Source: Pomphorhynchus laevis
Taxonomy: Eukaryota; Acanthocephala; Palaeacanthocephala; Echinorhynchida; Pomphorhynchidae
Assembly (NCBI GenBank): GCA_012934845.2
Contig: WNNJ02001801.1
Location: 186,001 to 250,000 of the forward strand
Length of the DNA: 64,000 bases
Direction: 5' to 3'
The notes under the pieces were generated by a model that saw only the letters and a list, made by a program, of their open reading frames with translations, made no database searches and had not been told where the DNA came from. Below are positions 10,150-20,919 of this stretch, piece by piece; positions within the stretch are counted from its first letter, which is position 1; every line of letters begins with the position of its first letter. A program made the position numbers and the translations under genes.

Positions 10150-10780
10150 ATAACATTTTTTCGTGTATTTGAAAATCGTCATCAATAAAACGGACATGAC
10201 ATCAGCATGGCTCTACTATCGCTAACAGTTGATTCGTCAACTTGAATAGAAAATTTTCTAGTTTTTAGTTTTTCAATTAGCTGTCCTTCAACATATTCAG
10301 CCATTTCGTCTATTCTTCTTCTAATTAAATTGTTGCTTAGTGGAATTGTATTAATAATTGTTTCGTTATCTTCTATTTTTAAAACTGTTTTGAGAATAAT
10401 CTCAAATACGAGTTTTAAAAGTGTTTCAGCAACGGAATGCGAGTTACAGGTTTTAGAGATGAGTGCAGCAAATTCATAGGAAGAAATCAGTCCTTTTGAA
10501 CTTTCAAGTATTTGTTTTTTAAACATACCAGTAAGAGTTGGACGTTTTTCAAAAATTTCTTTTTCTTTTTGAAAATATTCAATTCCTTTATCTAATTATT
10601 CGGCATGGACTCTTTTCTGGTGTTTGAGGAGCCTTGAAGGTATCATAGCTTCATTAGAGAACGGTTTGCGACATAAAAGATAGAATGGAATATCTTTCTC
10701 ATATGGACTTTTGATGAATCCAAAAGCTAAATACTCTGCACTGTATTTGCGCCATATATTTTTTCTTCTGTTATAGTAAG
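10150..10780 (-). pseudogene. hAT transposase, N-terminal part (broken)
   Basis: The minus strand encodes a BED-type finger region (FYLLCRKPFSNEAMIPSRLLKH..RVH), then GIEYFQKEKEIFEKRP.LTGMFKKQ, ISSYEFAALISKTCNSHSVAETL, IRRRIDEMAEYVEGQL and FSIQVDESTVSDSRAML. The last is the first catalytic Asp region of hAT enzymes (DEST). In the family this is followed by V.FI...F.E...F, seen here in another frame up to the LINE insertion at 10,111. Frame breaks are present. Confidence 0.85.
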
Positions 10781-11100
10781 GGATAATTTTAAAAAAAACT
10801 AGAAAGAAATATATAAACTGTAATAAAAATCAATATGGTGCCAAAAATAGTTTTTTACCATGCAATTAATAACAAATTCGACTTTTTTTATTAAAAAATG
10901 ACTAACACATTTAAAAGTTAAAGTTTCATGCATGTTAACATTAAAATCTTGTGTAGATTTAAAAATAAATGTTTAAGAAATAAATTTTAACTTTTAAATC
11001 AAAAAATTTATAAGATTTTTCTTCTATGCTTTTACCAATTTTCAAACAAAATCGCCCACCTGGAAAATATTTTCGCCCACTAGTGGGCGATATCGCCCAG
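10781..11100. other. hAT 5' subterminal region, non-coding
   Basis: AT-rich, with no reading frame of note. Near its outer end TCGCCCAC repeats and the palindrome GGGCGATATCGCCC appear, matching the GCCCAC copies just inside the other terminus near 4060-4100; these are plausible transposase-binding sites. Confidence 0.5.
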
Positions 11101-11114
11101 GTTGAGAATCCCTG

Positions 11115-11430
11115 ATATAGACAAACGCATTCCATGATATTGTGTTCTAAGATGCAATCTATGTCCTCGATGACAAGTGCGGTGCTTTAAACCTACATAA
11201 GCTGAGGTGAATCTGTCCCAGCCTTTAGCGATCTTATGCACGACTATTAAATCTAAATACATCAAACGAGGCCGAATAGAACACATGCCTAATATTTTAA
11301 GTCTTTCTGTGAAAGGAGAATGCGAAATTGTTGCACATAATCGATACCCTCGTCTGAATATATTATCGAGTGAATTTATCTCCTCGTTAGTACATGGAAA
11401 CATTGATTGAATGCTCTTCATTGATTTAAA
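11115..11430 (-). pseudogene. CR1-like LINE RT C-terminal part, right of the hAT insertion
   Basis: The 8 bases ATATAGAC (11115-11122) are the second hAT duplication. Upstream on the minus strand the frame reads MFPCTNEEINSLDNIFRRGYRLC...FTERLKILGM..IRPRLMYLDLIVVHKI, the thumb/C-terminal block of CR1-like RTs ('ERL..L....L..RR...DL...YKI'). It continues at 4031 in SHRDVSVW. The copy is 5'-truncated near 11,430. Confidence 0.85.
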
Positions 11431-11840
11431 TGCAATTTATTTATAGCTGAAAAGGAAAAAATTCGTTAAGATTTAAATCCAAATTTAGTCATATCATATT
11501 TTGAGGCTTCAGGTATTGGTCTGCTATAAACTCTCGGATCAATCGTCCGTCCTGAAATTGTTCCCCAAGCGGCGATTCCGGAGTCCCTTTAACTCTTCGG
11601 TTGTGAATCCTGCATTTCTGGTAGACCGAATAATGCAAATTGATGCTGACTTTGCGATTCGAATACTGATTGTCAGTCTGAGTTTTATATGATAATAATA
11701 AATGATACGCAAAGATAAACTCGAACAGAAGTAATGAAAAGCTTAAACACATAATTTAAACAACTACAATTGCAATTATATCTTGAACGAGCAAAGTTCC
11801 AAACCACAAGTCGATTATGACGAGGGGTAAGCCAAGTAAT
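11431..11840. other. Unassigned non-coding stretch
   Basis: About 400 bases without a recognisable gene or repeat. Short frames on both strands show no family motif. It separates the truncated LINE end from a Cys-rich fragment. Confidence 0.4.
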
Positions 11841-11844
11841 ATTG

Positions 11845-11962
11845 CCCCGTGCTGTACATGCAATGGTAACGTTGCCAGATGCAAAGGATGTCGGTGTGCT
11901 GAAAATAAAACAGCCTGTGTTAACTGCAGGGCAACTTGTTTCCAAGTTGCCCTGCAGTCATA
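11845..11962 (+). pseudogene. Cys-rich (CXC-like) C-terminal fragment of an unknown element
   Basis: One plus frame reads CCTCNGNVARCKGCRCAENK then TACVNCRATCFQ and ends soon after in a stop. Its C-x-C, C-x2-C-x-C and C-x2-C spacing resembles CXC/tesmin-like zinc motifs found in some mobile-element proteins. A diverged partner with the same spacing lies on the minus strand near 24,750-24,850. The owner element is not identified. The 3' half of the fragment forms a perfect 15-bp inverted repeat. Confidence 0.45.
11924..11957. repeat. Perfect 15-bp inverted repeat
   Basis: CTGCAGGGCAACTTG (11924-11938), a 4-base loop TTTC, then CAAGTTGCCCTGCAG (11943-11957), with no mismatch. It would form a stable hairpin in RNA or DNA. 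Confidence 0.9.
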
Positions 11963-13500
11963 ATAATAAATCATCTAACTTGACGTCACATATTTCTATC
12001 GCTCATGTATATGAGCAACTTCGACGATTAAAACGGTGTCATTCTGCTGGCCCTGACGGATTGCCATCCATCCTACTTAGAGAATTAGCATCCCACATTT
12101 GCGGTCCACTACATCGAATATTCATATTTTCCTTATGCAAATCAAAGATCCCCTCGACTGGCTAAAATTGATAGTTTGCCCTGTATATAAAAAAGGTGAT
12201 AGGTCATGCGCAAGCAATTTTAGACCAGTTAGTTTGACATGTATTTGCTGTAAGGTACTAGAGCGTTTGATTTTGTTTCACATCAACCGCCATGTTTCGA
12301 TAAATAACCTTTTACATCCTGCCCAACATGGATTCCGTTCGAGTAGATCAACATGTTCAAATCTTCTAATTGCTAGAGATGATTGGTCCAGTGCTTTTGA
12401 TGCAGGTGTCGACACCGACGTGGTATTCGTGGACTTCTCGCGTGCTTTCGATACAATCAATCATAATATACTTATTGGCAAACTTATAGGACTTCACTTT
12501 GATTCTGTAATTGTTAATTGGATTCGTGTGTATTTATTAGATAGAACTGCAGCAGTCAGAGTAAGTGGGACTTTATCAGATTGGACTTCTATATGTAGTG
12601 GTTTACCACAAGGATCGATTTTAGGACCAATTTTATTTAATATATATATTAACGAACTCCCATCATTACTGCTGTCAAAAACGTTGTTGTACGCCGATGA
12701 TCTTAAGGTCTATCGCTGTGTTGTTAATGACCTTGACCGACAAATGTTACAGTCTGATCTCGATACATTGACATATTGGTCAGCTGAGAACTGTTTAAGT
12801 ATTAATGGGACAAAATGTGCATACATGTACATAGGGAATAAGTTTTCGACAACCAGCTTCTCAATTAACTTACAACCAATTCCTATGGTTCGTCAATATA
12901 GAGACTTGGGCGTCGTCGTTTCGGATGATCTAGGCACTAGGAAAAATACGGAGCAAATATGTGCTAGAGCAACTCGAATTTCCGGTATGATTTTCAGATG
13001 TTTTAGTAAATTAGAAATTGAGTCATGTAAACTTTTATTCACTACTCTCTGTTCAAGTGTTCTTAATTATTGTTCTCCAGCATCATACCCAGTTAACAAA
13101 TCGGGAGAGTTTCGTATTGAACAGGTATTGCGACGTTCTTCTAAACGGGTAGCGGGCCTTTATAACCTTACTTATAAGGAACGGCTAAGTCGCCTTAATA
13201 TGCCTTCGTTATCTTCACTTCGAGCACTAAATGACCTGGTTGTAGTGTGGCGGGCGATGAGCAATCCTGATAATCCCGTTAGAAGTCTATTTCGTATGCG
13301 AAATGACTCAAGATTACGTGGTCATCCACTTATGTTACAACGTAAACACTGGTGTAAAAAAAGAAGCATTAATTTTGCCGTGTGTGTCATTCCAGCTTGG
13401 AACAGTTTGCCGGCGGAAGTGGTAAAGCGAACAAGTAGACGTGGATTTGTATCTACTTTGAAAAAACTGACTAATTTTTAATTACTTTGTTGTTAGTTTC
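11963..13500 (+). pseudogene. CR1-like LINE reverse transcriptase (5'-truncated)
   Basis: Starts within the RT N-terminal region (LRRLKRCHSAGPDGLPSILL), changes frame near 12,140, then is open to 13,481. Motifs: NFRPVSLTCICCKVLERL, VFVDFSRAFDTINHN (motif A, catalytic Asp kept), GLPQGSILGPILFNIYINEL (motif B), LLYADDLKVY (motif C), YRDLGVVVSDD, and the C-terminal CVIPAWNSLPAEVVKRTS. All RT active-site Asp residues are present, so apart from the missing 5' half and one frame change it is well preserved. Most similar to the RT at 26.1 kb. Confidence 0.88.
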
Positions 13501-13689
13501 CTTTTTATATTTTAAATTGTGAAAGTGTCTTTTGAGCTACGCTCGCTGACATTCTAGAAATAATTTTTTTTTATTTTTTATTTAAAAAACAAAATACTAA
13601 TAATCACAACTGTAGGTTCCCGCAAATGGGCCGATAGCTCACAAAGTCAAAACATTGATCCGTGTTTATATTGTTTTATTAAATATCAA

Positions 13690-14035
13690 TCAAATTCTTG
13701 GCTTCCGAAAGATCCGAATTCCCGCGATTGTATATTTGTGTGTTGAGCTCTTCTACTATGTAGTTGCTCACGTATAGGCATTCGGGTAGCGCGTACACAC
13801 ATCGAAGCTGCTTGAGCCAGTGCAATGCTCACTCTAGACCTAATTATCGAGATAGAGGCCGAATAACTGGTTTTGTACCTTATTGTAGTGGCTCTTTGAG
13901 TGGCTTTTTCTGCCTTACATGTAGTGGCTCTTTGAAACAATATAGAGGAATCTATTGGCTGTAATTTGGGTTCGATTTCAACACTAGAGCACACGGATGA
14001 TAGCTCATGTCCAAGAAGATCTCTCACTGCATTGT
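13690..14035 (-). pseudogene. Fragment of an R2-type restriction-like endonuclease domain
   Basis: The minus strand reads VRDLLGHELSSVCSSVEIEPKLQPID..ILFQRATT, matching the IRDILTAKLTQVCKSVGVEPQLNPV stretch of the neighbouring element at 14.1 kb and IVRDIVASTIKQ..VSEPKLPPL at 17.0 kb. Only this short part of the domain can be read; the rest is degraded. It is the third piece of this LINE clade in a row on the same strand. Confidence 0.65.
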
Positions 14036-14132
14036 CTTAATTCTTTTTTTTAATAAAGATAATTTATTTACAAAGCCAGCGCAATTGAGTCACAAATAAA
14101 AAATAAAAAATATTACTCTTCAACAATGTTTA

Positions 14133-16700
14133 TTATATTCTTCTTGATTTTGTATCACCATAGTTCACGTGGAACAAAAATTTCACTCTTGGTGAACGAA
14201 AGCAGCGTGAAACCATTTTTGCTGTGCAGATGCTCAAATTATTTCGCAACTCAGAAATCATATCAGCGTAGGATTCGCCACTATTGACAGATAGTTTGTG
14301 TGCTAGTGTTTGTAGCAAACCAGAAGCAGATGGCCCAATTTCACCATTGGTCGCTATTATAAAGGGACATAAATTACTACGCTCAATGTCAATTATTCTT
14401 TCCTCGTATTTTGAACGTTTTCTCTTCTCATGGTAATGAAATACCGACTCTATTGATTTTGATTGAGAGGATGAAGCATGATTATTAAATAAACTGACGT
14501 CAACAAACGTCCGCTCCATCCTTTCTCCGAACAAGTCACTGCATACTATATCTGCACGCGCTGCATCATCACGTGTTGTCACTGCTGATGTAAATATATG
14601 ATTTGTAGGAACGGGGTTCAACTGTGGTTCTACTCCAACACTTTTGCACACCTGCGTGAGTTTTGCAGTCAAAATGTCACGAATCTCGTTATGTCGTATG
14701 ATCGGAATAGCGCCTCTTCTACACGATAACGCATGTGTTGTCGTTAAGTCCTCCTCACACGCACACTTCGTGGGAAGGTTGTCTGGAGTCCAGTTATAGC
14801 GAGCTGCTAAAGCATCGTGGAATTCATCATTAGATAGGTGCCAACCCTTTGAACTAATCGGTCTTGTTGTTAACCAATTTGATGCCCCTTTCACACTCGC
14901 TTAATCCAGCAACATCTCCAATTATGGTAATGTGTCTGTTATCCTTTGTTTCAATTTATTCAATTTTCTTTCATTTACTATCTTTATGTTTTCCCAAATA
15001 TCAAGTTCAGGTTCTGAATGGCTGGACAACTCCATATTGACTGATAGCTGTAGTGAACACTTGTACTGATCCTCACTATCCTCAACCGGATTTCGAATTC
15101 CTAACCATCCACTCGATATGGGTAGCGCATATACCATTTCAAAAACATGTGACATATTCTTATTGATTAATGCTTTCACTAATGTCTGGAATATCTCTGT
15201 TCGCAATTTCTCCAACGAGAAGCGAGTGCATTTAGTTGTCCTCAATAAATGCAGCCATTTAAATTGCGCTCCATATATAAATGCACAATATGCCGAATGA
15301 ACATCAACCGATGCAACATCAACCAAACTGTGAATCAATCTTACCCAATCCAAAATTCGCTTGTTGAGTGTCAAGTCCATAAAATCCGATGAACCTAGCA
15401 TTGATCCCAGAACGACCAATCCGTTATACACCGTTTCTACGTGCATAATAGGACAACCTTGCACTAAGTTCGTTTGCGCACCTTGATGAAGTAAAAGCTT
15501 TGACTTTTCTGCATTTATGAAATAGCCATATTCTGGTCCATGTACTTCTAGCCAGTCCCAAACCCCCTTCAATTCATCGACACTTCCCACAAATGACGCG
15601 TCATCTGCATACCACCTTTGAAATATACCTGGTATCATGGTTTTTATTCGAGAAATCATTGCAAGTGATGACACTGCAAATGCAGCCATGGCAAGTGGGT
15701 CTCCCTGTGTCAGACCCTCATTCGCCTTCAAAACCACACCATCACCTATAAGCAAAGTCTGTCCAGTATACGTGTTCTGTAGAATGACAGATAACGCAGG
15801 ACATATTCTTTTAACGTTTTGAAGTAATACGTTTCTGTTCACAAGATTAAATGCATTCTTTGCATCGAAGGCTAGTAATCCAAATGACTGATTCGAAAAG
15901 AATTTGCTTCTAATACTATGTATCGCGAATTCAATGCCTGCTTTTTGACCTGCACATAACTGTTCCACTCCTGCTACAGATTTCAAACTCTCATTTGCCA
16001 CTTGGAGGATAACTTTTCCAACTAGTCTTCTCACCACTTCACCTACCCCGATCGGCCGTATTCCAGGATTTTTGTTTAGCGCAACAACTCGACACGTAGT
16101 AAAGGCTTCCATATGTTCAGGCAAAATACGTTCCGTCGCTATTCTTATTGCAAGATCAGCTAAGACATTTGCAAATTTTTCGGAATGACTCTTAAATGAT
16201 GTTAGCATCAGTCGTAGCATTGTTGAAGTCATACCAGAGGGGCCTCCCCCTCCGTGAATTTTCTTTGCGTTCGAAAGGATGTGTGCATTGTCAATCACTG
16301 TGAACTCAACAGGGTGATGCGGGACACAACCCAACAGGTTTTCTGTCAAACATGCTTCCGCATGTATACCGCTTGCAGGAGGGTGCAATTTAGAAATATG
16401 ATCCTTAACTAGGATACCATCAACGCAATCATCCATGGAATATATTGGTTTCTGCGTTTCACTTTGCATAAGGAGTTTCAAAGCACTTTTTGTGTTACCA
16501 ACCTTCATTCGAGAAGAAAATAGTTTTTTTTTGATAGCATGCCTCCCAGCAACTTTTGATCTTTTTGTAATCGCAATTTGTTTTGTAGGCACACCCCTTC
16601 TTTGATGAGATCTGTAAATTTGTATTGATCTGTAAATTTGTATTGATCTGTAAATTTGTATCTGTAAATTTGTAAATCTGTAAATTTGCAATCAATATTG
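14133..16700 (-). mobile_element. Non-LTR retrotransposon with RT and restriction-like endonuclease (copy 1)
   Basis: The long frame 16691-14922 holds an RT: ILPEHMEAFTTCRVVALNK, GIRPIGVGEVVRRLVGK, LLAFDAKNAFNLVNR (motif A), NEGLTQGDPLAMAAFAV (motif B), QRWYADDASFVG (motif C) and FINAEKSKLL. After a frame change, 14894-14133 gives ASNWLTTRPI..KG..L...EFHDALAARYNW, CACEEDLTTTHALSC (CCHC), RHNEIRDIL, then EPQLNP, DDAARADIV and RTFVDVSLFN. This CCHC-RHN-D-DV layout is that of R2-superclade restriction-like nucleases, which cut target DNA. One frame change in an otherwise long copy. Confidence 0.82.
16605..16695. repeat. Short tandem tail of TGTAAATTTGTA-type units
   Basis: Five close copies of (GAT)CTGTAAATTTGTA lie between the 3' end of the upstream copy (16,711) and the start of the next one on the minus strand. 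A simple-sequence 3' tail like this is common on non-LTR elements. It has been captured in frame at the start of the 16,691 reading frame, so the first ~30 residues there (QIYRFTNLQ...) are unlikely to be genuine protein. Confidence 0.75.
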
Positions 16701-16710
16701 TTTTTATTGG

Positions 16711-18250
16711 CTATCTTGCGAGATATTTTTTAAGGACTCGATTGGCATCCATTCCCATTCCTCCACTAGTTGTTAGTACGAAAGGATAAAATACAGCTCT
16801 TTCAATCCTTGTTACTCGTTCGGCATATTTTGCTAGTTTCCTTGAACGATGGTAATTATAGCTAGCAGTAGGACCTGAGATATAGGAAGGAGTATGACAG
16901 TTATAGATACAGATGTCTATAAAGGACCGCTTTATATTTACATTCTCAGTAATGTTATAAGCAACATCCAATCGAGCCTCGTCAGCACGAGTGGTTGCAC
17001 GGTTCTCAAATGAAACATCATCACTTAGTGGAGGCAATTTTGGTTCTGAAACGACCAAGTATGACACTTGCTTAATTGTACTAGCGACGATGTCTCGCAC
17101 AATATTGTGCCTGATGGATGGTATACCCTCAGTTTGACAGGAAAGTGCATGCGTATTGGTCAATGGCTCTCCACAACAACACTTCGTAATCACCCCATCC
17201 AAATCTATTCCATACCTCACAACTAGAGCGTCTTTAAACGTCTCCTTGGATATCCTGAAATCTTGTCTGCTAAAGACACGATTCGAAAGCCATAAAGAAG
17301 CTCCATTGTCAGCGGGGTACTCTAGAGTATTTCTCCATCTTTCATCAACAGACTGTAAAAATTGAAGTCTCTTATTCATGTGGTATTCTAATTTTCCCAA
17401 TTTTATTTTTTCTAATCTTTTTTTTTCATATTTATAAGTTCCTCGCCCATTATCCCGTCTAAGTACGGCAAGCTCCATCGGATTCGATATTCCAAGCCCA
17501 CCTTGGCAAATTGGAAAAAAGCGACACCGTCCTGAATTATTCCAACTGTTTAACAGATCCAAACATCTTTGGTATGAAATGCTCCCGTAAAGAATCCGCC
17601 AGTGGTTTCCATATAATAGTGTCAACTGGTGTTGTTCTTAGGATATGAGTTCAACGAAACTGCAGAGCCTGAGTTAACGCCGCGTATGCGACTTGGGCAT
17701 CCACCGACATTACCTGCCCAAGCTTGTGAATCTCCTCTATCCAATTAGTGATTTTTTCTTTAACGAAAAGTTCGGCGTATTCAGGCTCACCAATAAACGA
17801 ACCCAAAAGCATCGCACCTTCTGCACAAACTTCAACACCGATACCATCAAATATTTTCCTTGCTTCGTCAATAAATTCAGAGTGCACTAGGATTTTACAT
17901 TTTTGGGTATTTACTATATATCCATACGCCGGCCCAATCTCAACGAGAAGATGCCAAAGCTCGAAGACGTCACTATAGTTCCCAACACACGTAGCGTCGT
18001 CAGCATACCAGCGGTGTAATACACCCGGAAGGTGAGACTTAAGTTCTGATATCATTGGCAAAGTCGCAGCTCCAAAAGCTGTCATGGCGAGGAGATCGCC
18101 TTGTGTGAATCCTTCTTTTTAAAATATGATGTCGTCTTGAATTATTAGCTCAGAGTGGGAACTGTGGCAATTTTGTAATATAAGTGAAAGAGCTGGGCAT
18201 ACTTTATTCATGTTTATCAATGATAAAGCGCGGTTGACATTATTAATCGA
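16711..18250 (-). mobile_element. Non-LTR retrotransposon with RT and restriction-like endonuclease (copy 2, 5'-truncated)
   Basis: From 18,115 the minus strand reads the end of motif B (MTAFGAATLPMI), motif C HRWYADDATCVGN, IVNTQKCKILVH, then in another frame RCRFFPICQGGLGISNPME, GASLWLSNR, FKDALVVRYGIDL, KCCCGEPLTNTHALSC (CCHC), IPSIRHNIVRDIV, EPKLPPL, ADEARLDVAY and RSFIDICIYN, ending MGMDANRVLKKYLAR. The domain order equals copy 1 but the proteins are clearly diverged, so they are separate families of one clade rather than a recent duplication. 5'-truncated in the RT. Confidence 0.8.
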
Positions 18251-18790
18251 ATCAGCTAACTGAGTCTACGTATTTAATATAATTATAAACTAAACAAAAC
18301 ATAATAATGCTAAATCAAAATTTAATAATTAAATAATAAAATTAATAATTGTTTTTTTAATTTAAAATAAAAATGAAATTTAAAATAAACGTCATTTTTA
18401 TGAATTGACTAATAAATAACAGACGTTGTATCAGAATAAGAATTAGATGTCATCAGGAGGAACTGCTATGCTATCAGGTTTCGGCCCCTAACTCCTCTAC
18501 CCAACATAGCAGCGGGGCCAAATACATGCTAATGATGTATTTCCTCTGATAAAACTATAGTTTCTTATTATAATACAAAGTATATTATTTATTATCCATC
18601 CATAAAAATTTGGCACTTAAGAGTTTAAATTTATTCTTTATATTATTGTGTTGATTTATATATTTTACTATTTTCTGCTTGATGCTATTTTTATAGTAAC
18701 CTAGTTTAAAATATGTATCTATTAAATTATTTTAATGATTTTGAAGAAAGCCAATATCATTACATATTGTTGCAATTCTTAAAATTTCAT
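18251..18790. other. AT-rich spacer with a pseudoknot-like structure
   Basis: Largely AT-rich sequence with no gene. At 18463-18519 two inverted repeats interlock (see the separate entry). The left part probably includes decayed 5' sequence of copy 2, the right part the 3' end of a PLE fragment. Confidence 0.5.
18463..18519 (-). ncRNA. Interlocked inverted repeats (predicted pseudoknot)
   Basis: On the minus strand the order is GGCCCC (18519-18514), CTGCTATG (18512-18505), GGGGCC (18488-18483), CATAGCAG (18470-18463). Both pairs are perfect and their order a-b-a'-b' makes an H-type pseudoknot, the P1/P2 arrangement of HDV-like ribozymes. I could not identify a convincing P3 or the catalytic J4/2 segment, so ribozyme identity is open. 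Confidence 0.45.
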
Positions 18791-19498
18791 TATTTAATGT
18801 ATTATATTTTATATATATGGTATGCATGAATGCTCATGCAAAAATATGTTTCTTGTAAATTTAAATATGTCATCTTTACGATATAAATTAATAGTAGTTT
18901 TAGTTAATGTTAATTTAATGTTCATATCTAGATATACACCTTCTTTATCATTAATATTGGTTTTGTTAAGAATAAGGCTTTCTGGATAAATTTGTTCACT
19001 TATTGAATAAAAATTATTAGAATTAAATACACATATATCATCAATGTATCGAAACATATATTTCATATATTTATACAGTTTAGATTTAGTTTTTGTTTTA
19101 GACACAGTTATGAACAAATTCATATTCTATTAAGCTTAAAAACAAGTCAGCTATAATTGGGCTACTATTACCACCCATTGGAACACCTTTTACTTGTCTA
19201 AATATAGATGTCCCTACTTTTAAATAATTTTGATTTATCAAAATATTTAAGGATTCTATTAATTCAATTTTATCCATATATTTATATTTACTTGATGGTT
19301 TAATTTTTGTTAGATAGGCGTTATAGTTATTATAACATATATATGTATATCTTTTTCCGAATATAAGATTAATTAATTTTACTAACGCTTCTTTAATATC
19401 TACTAAATCTAGATTTGTATAAAGCGTACTAAAATCGTATGTATTTATATTTTGAAAATTTATTCCTTTTGTCTGTTCTAAAAATTCTTTTATATTTA
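18790..19498 (-). mobile_element. Penelope-like element fragment A (RT)
   Basis: Minus-strand text in order: EFLEQTKGINFQNINTYDYSTLYTNLD (RT motif A), KALIN..FGKR, YLTKIKPS, FRQVKGVPMGGNSSPIIADLFL (motif B), YMFRYIDDICVFNS (motif C, YIDD) and EGVYLDMNIKLT. These are PLE-type RT motifs. The fragment begins inside the RT and overlaps fragment B (23,886-24,560), so the pair is a partial duplication rather than one split copy. Confidence 0.8.
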
Positions 19499-19560
19499 TT
19501 TGATGGTTTAATTTTTGTTAGATAGGCGTTATAATTATTATAACATATATATGTATATAT
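19499..19560 (-). repeat. Repeat of PLE sequence beside the LINE insertion
   Basis: About 60 bases, including TTTTTGTTAGATAGGCGTTATA, repeat 19,295-19,352 nearly exactly. It reads as the continuation of PLE fragment B beyond the LINE at 19.6-23.9 kb, which would place that LINE inside a partly duplicated PLE. Confidence 0.6.
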
Positions 19561-19807
19561 GTTATACATATATAAAAAAATTTTATATATGCATAACATA
19601 TATAAAATTTTGGTTTCTTATAAACATACAATAAAATAACATTCAATAATATACGATTAATACAGCGAATCTACAAAATTGAAAAGAATTACTTACTAAA
19701 AGAACTACTTACAAATCTTAAACACACAATCGACTTTCCAGCAGTCATCCCGAGATACAAGGGCTCTGACTAGTGCGCATATCATATTTGTGATTTTTCT
19801 TCACAAA

Positions 19808-20897
19808 TGGTAAAAAAGGTCAAAATAAAAACGATACTTATAGGAATGGGCGGACTAAGGCTGATAGCAAACATGATGCATCACATATCACTGGTAGCGA
19901 AGAGGAATACGGTAGTCTGCAGGTGGCTTGTGATGTTCCCGGCTGCAGTGTTTGGACGACAGTTTCTCTGTTAACTTCGTTGCGTAACAGCTACACTATC
20001 AAGAAATATATATGTGGATTTTGCTGTGCGTCTAGGTTCATGCAAATGGGATGCGTTAGTGGACAGGCAAATATATCACATGTTGGTGTTCACGGTGATG
20101 AACACACTATGGAAGTATGTGAATTTGATGTGGATGATTCCGTTCACGAATCGCAGCATTTCAAGGAAATAACTAACTTACCCGTTGATCTTGAATCTGG
20201 TATCGCATCTTCAAATGTAACCTGTGATAGAACGGTAAGTCCTAGAAACAACGTTCGTATATTGCGAAAAACAAAATCGGCATTGGAAGAACGGTTGATT
20301 GAAAACAGCATCACGGCAAGCTCAGTGCGTGTACATGAGAATTCACTTAAGCTCAATGAACCTACTGATAATCTTTCACAGGACGAGTTACCCAGTTCTG
20401 TGTCTTCTAAGTTCAAAAGTTCTCACAGAGTGTATAAGAAAAATCGAAGCGCTTCATGGGACATGTGCATTCTTTTCGCCAATCTATCTGAATCAAATTC
20501 TTCTGTGTCACAGGAGCGAGTAAACGATGATGTTAGTGCGATAAGAGGAGTTCTGAATAAAATATTCCATGCTAACGATAAAGATATAGCTAAGGAGATT
20601 GTGGTTAGAAGTTTGTTCCGGCTGGGAAGGCGAACAAACAGTTCAAACATACCGCGATTGTTAAAGGTTGTGGTAGATTCGTCAACTCATGCAAATTATA
20701 TATTTAGTCGGGCTCATCGTCTCGAAAAAACTCAATACGTATTTTGAGAGATCTATCTTTTGACGATCGTTCAAAACTGAAAAATGCGAGGAACGAGCTT
20801 CACAAGCGTTTACTATTAGGCGAGAAAGATCTATGCATTAGAAATTTTCGAGTTGTTCGTCGAAAGCCATTTGTCCGTTGGAAACCATTAGAACTGT
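19808..20897 (+). pseudogene. LINE family 1 ORF1 (two frame changes at A-runs)
   Basis: Begins MVKKVKIK. The frame shifts within an A-run near 19,835, then reads SEEEYGSLQVACDVPGCSVWTTV...KYICGFCCASRFMQMGC, the finger common to this LINE group. The C-terminal half has MCILFANLSESNS, VNDDVSAIRGVLNKIF and VVRSLFRLGRR, the RRM-like part. Near 20,728 a second shift at CGAAAAAAC leads to ILRDLSFDDRSKLKNARNEL..RRKPFVRWKPLEL and the stop. Both breaks are at homopolymers, so sequence error is a real alternative. The end abuts ORF2 by about 20 bases. Confidence 0.78.
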
Positions 20898-20919
20898 AGA
20901 TAGATCGGTATCCTCTAGC

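Larger units (their letters stand above)
4032..11114 (-). mobile_element. hAT DNA transposon (ZBED-like) with a nested LINE
   Basis: The left end begins CAGTGTTTCTCAACC; the right end, read inward on the other strand, begins CAGGGATTCTCAACC. These are typical hAT termini and the 8-bp duplication ATATAGAC flanks both. The element codes a transposase on the minus strand, N-terminal part at 10150-10780 and C-terminal part at 4330-5535. The two parts are split by a LINE at 5541-10106. Both subterminal regions carry TCGCCCAC motifs, and the right end has an internal palindrome GGGCGATATCGCCC, candidate transposase sites. Several frame breaks make it non-autonomous. It sits in the RT of an older LINE. 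Confidence 0.93.

Noticed and set aside
18463-18519. Firm HDV-like ribozyme call
   Set aside because: P1/P2 topology fits, but no convincing P3 or catalytic J4/2 could be assigned; kept only as a finding.
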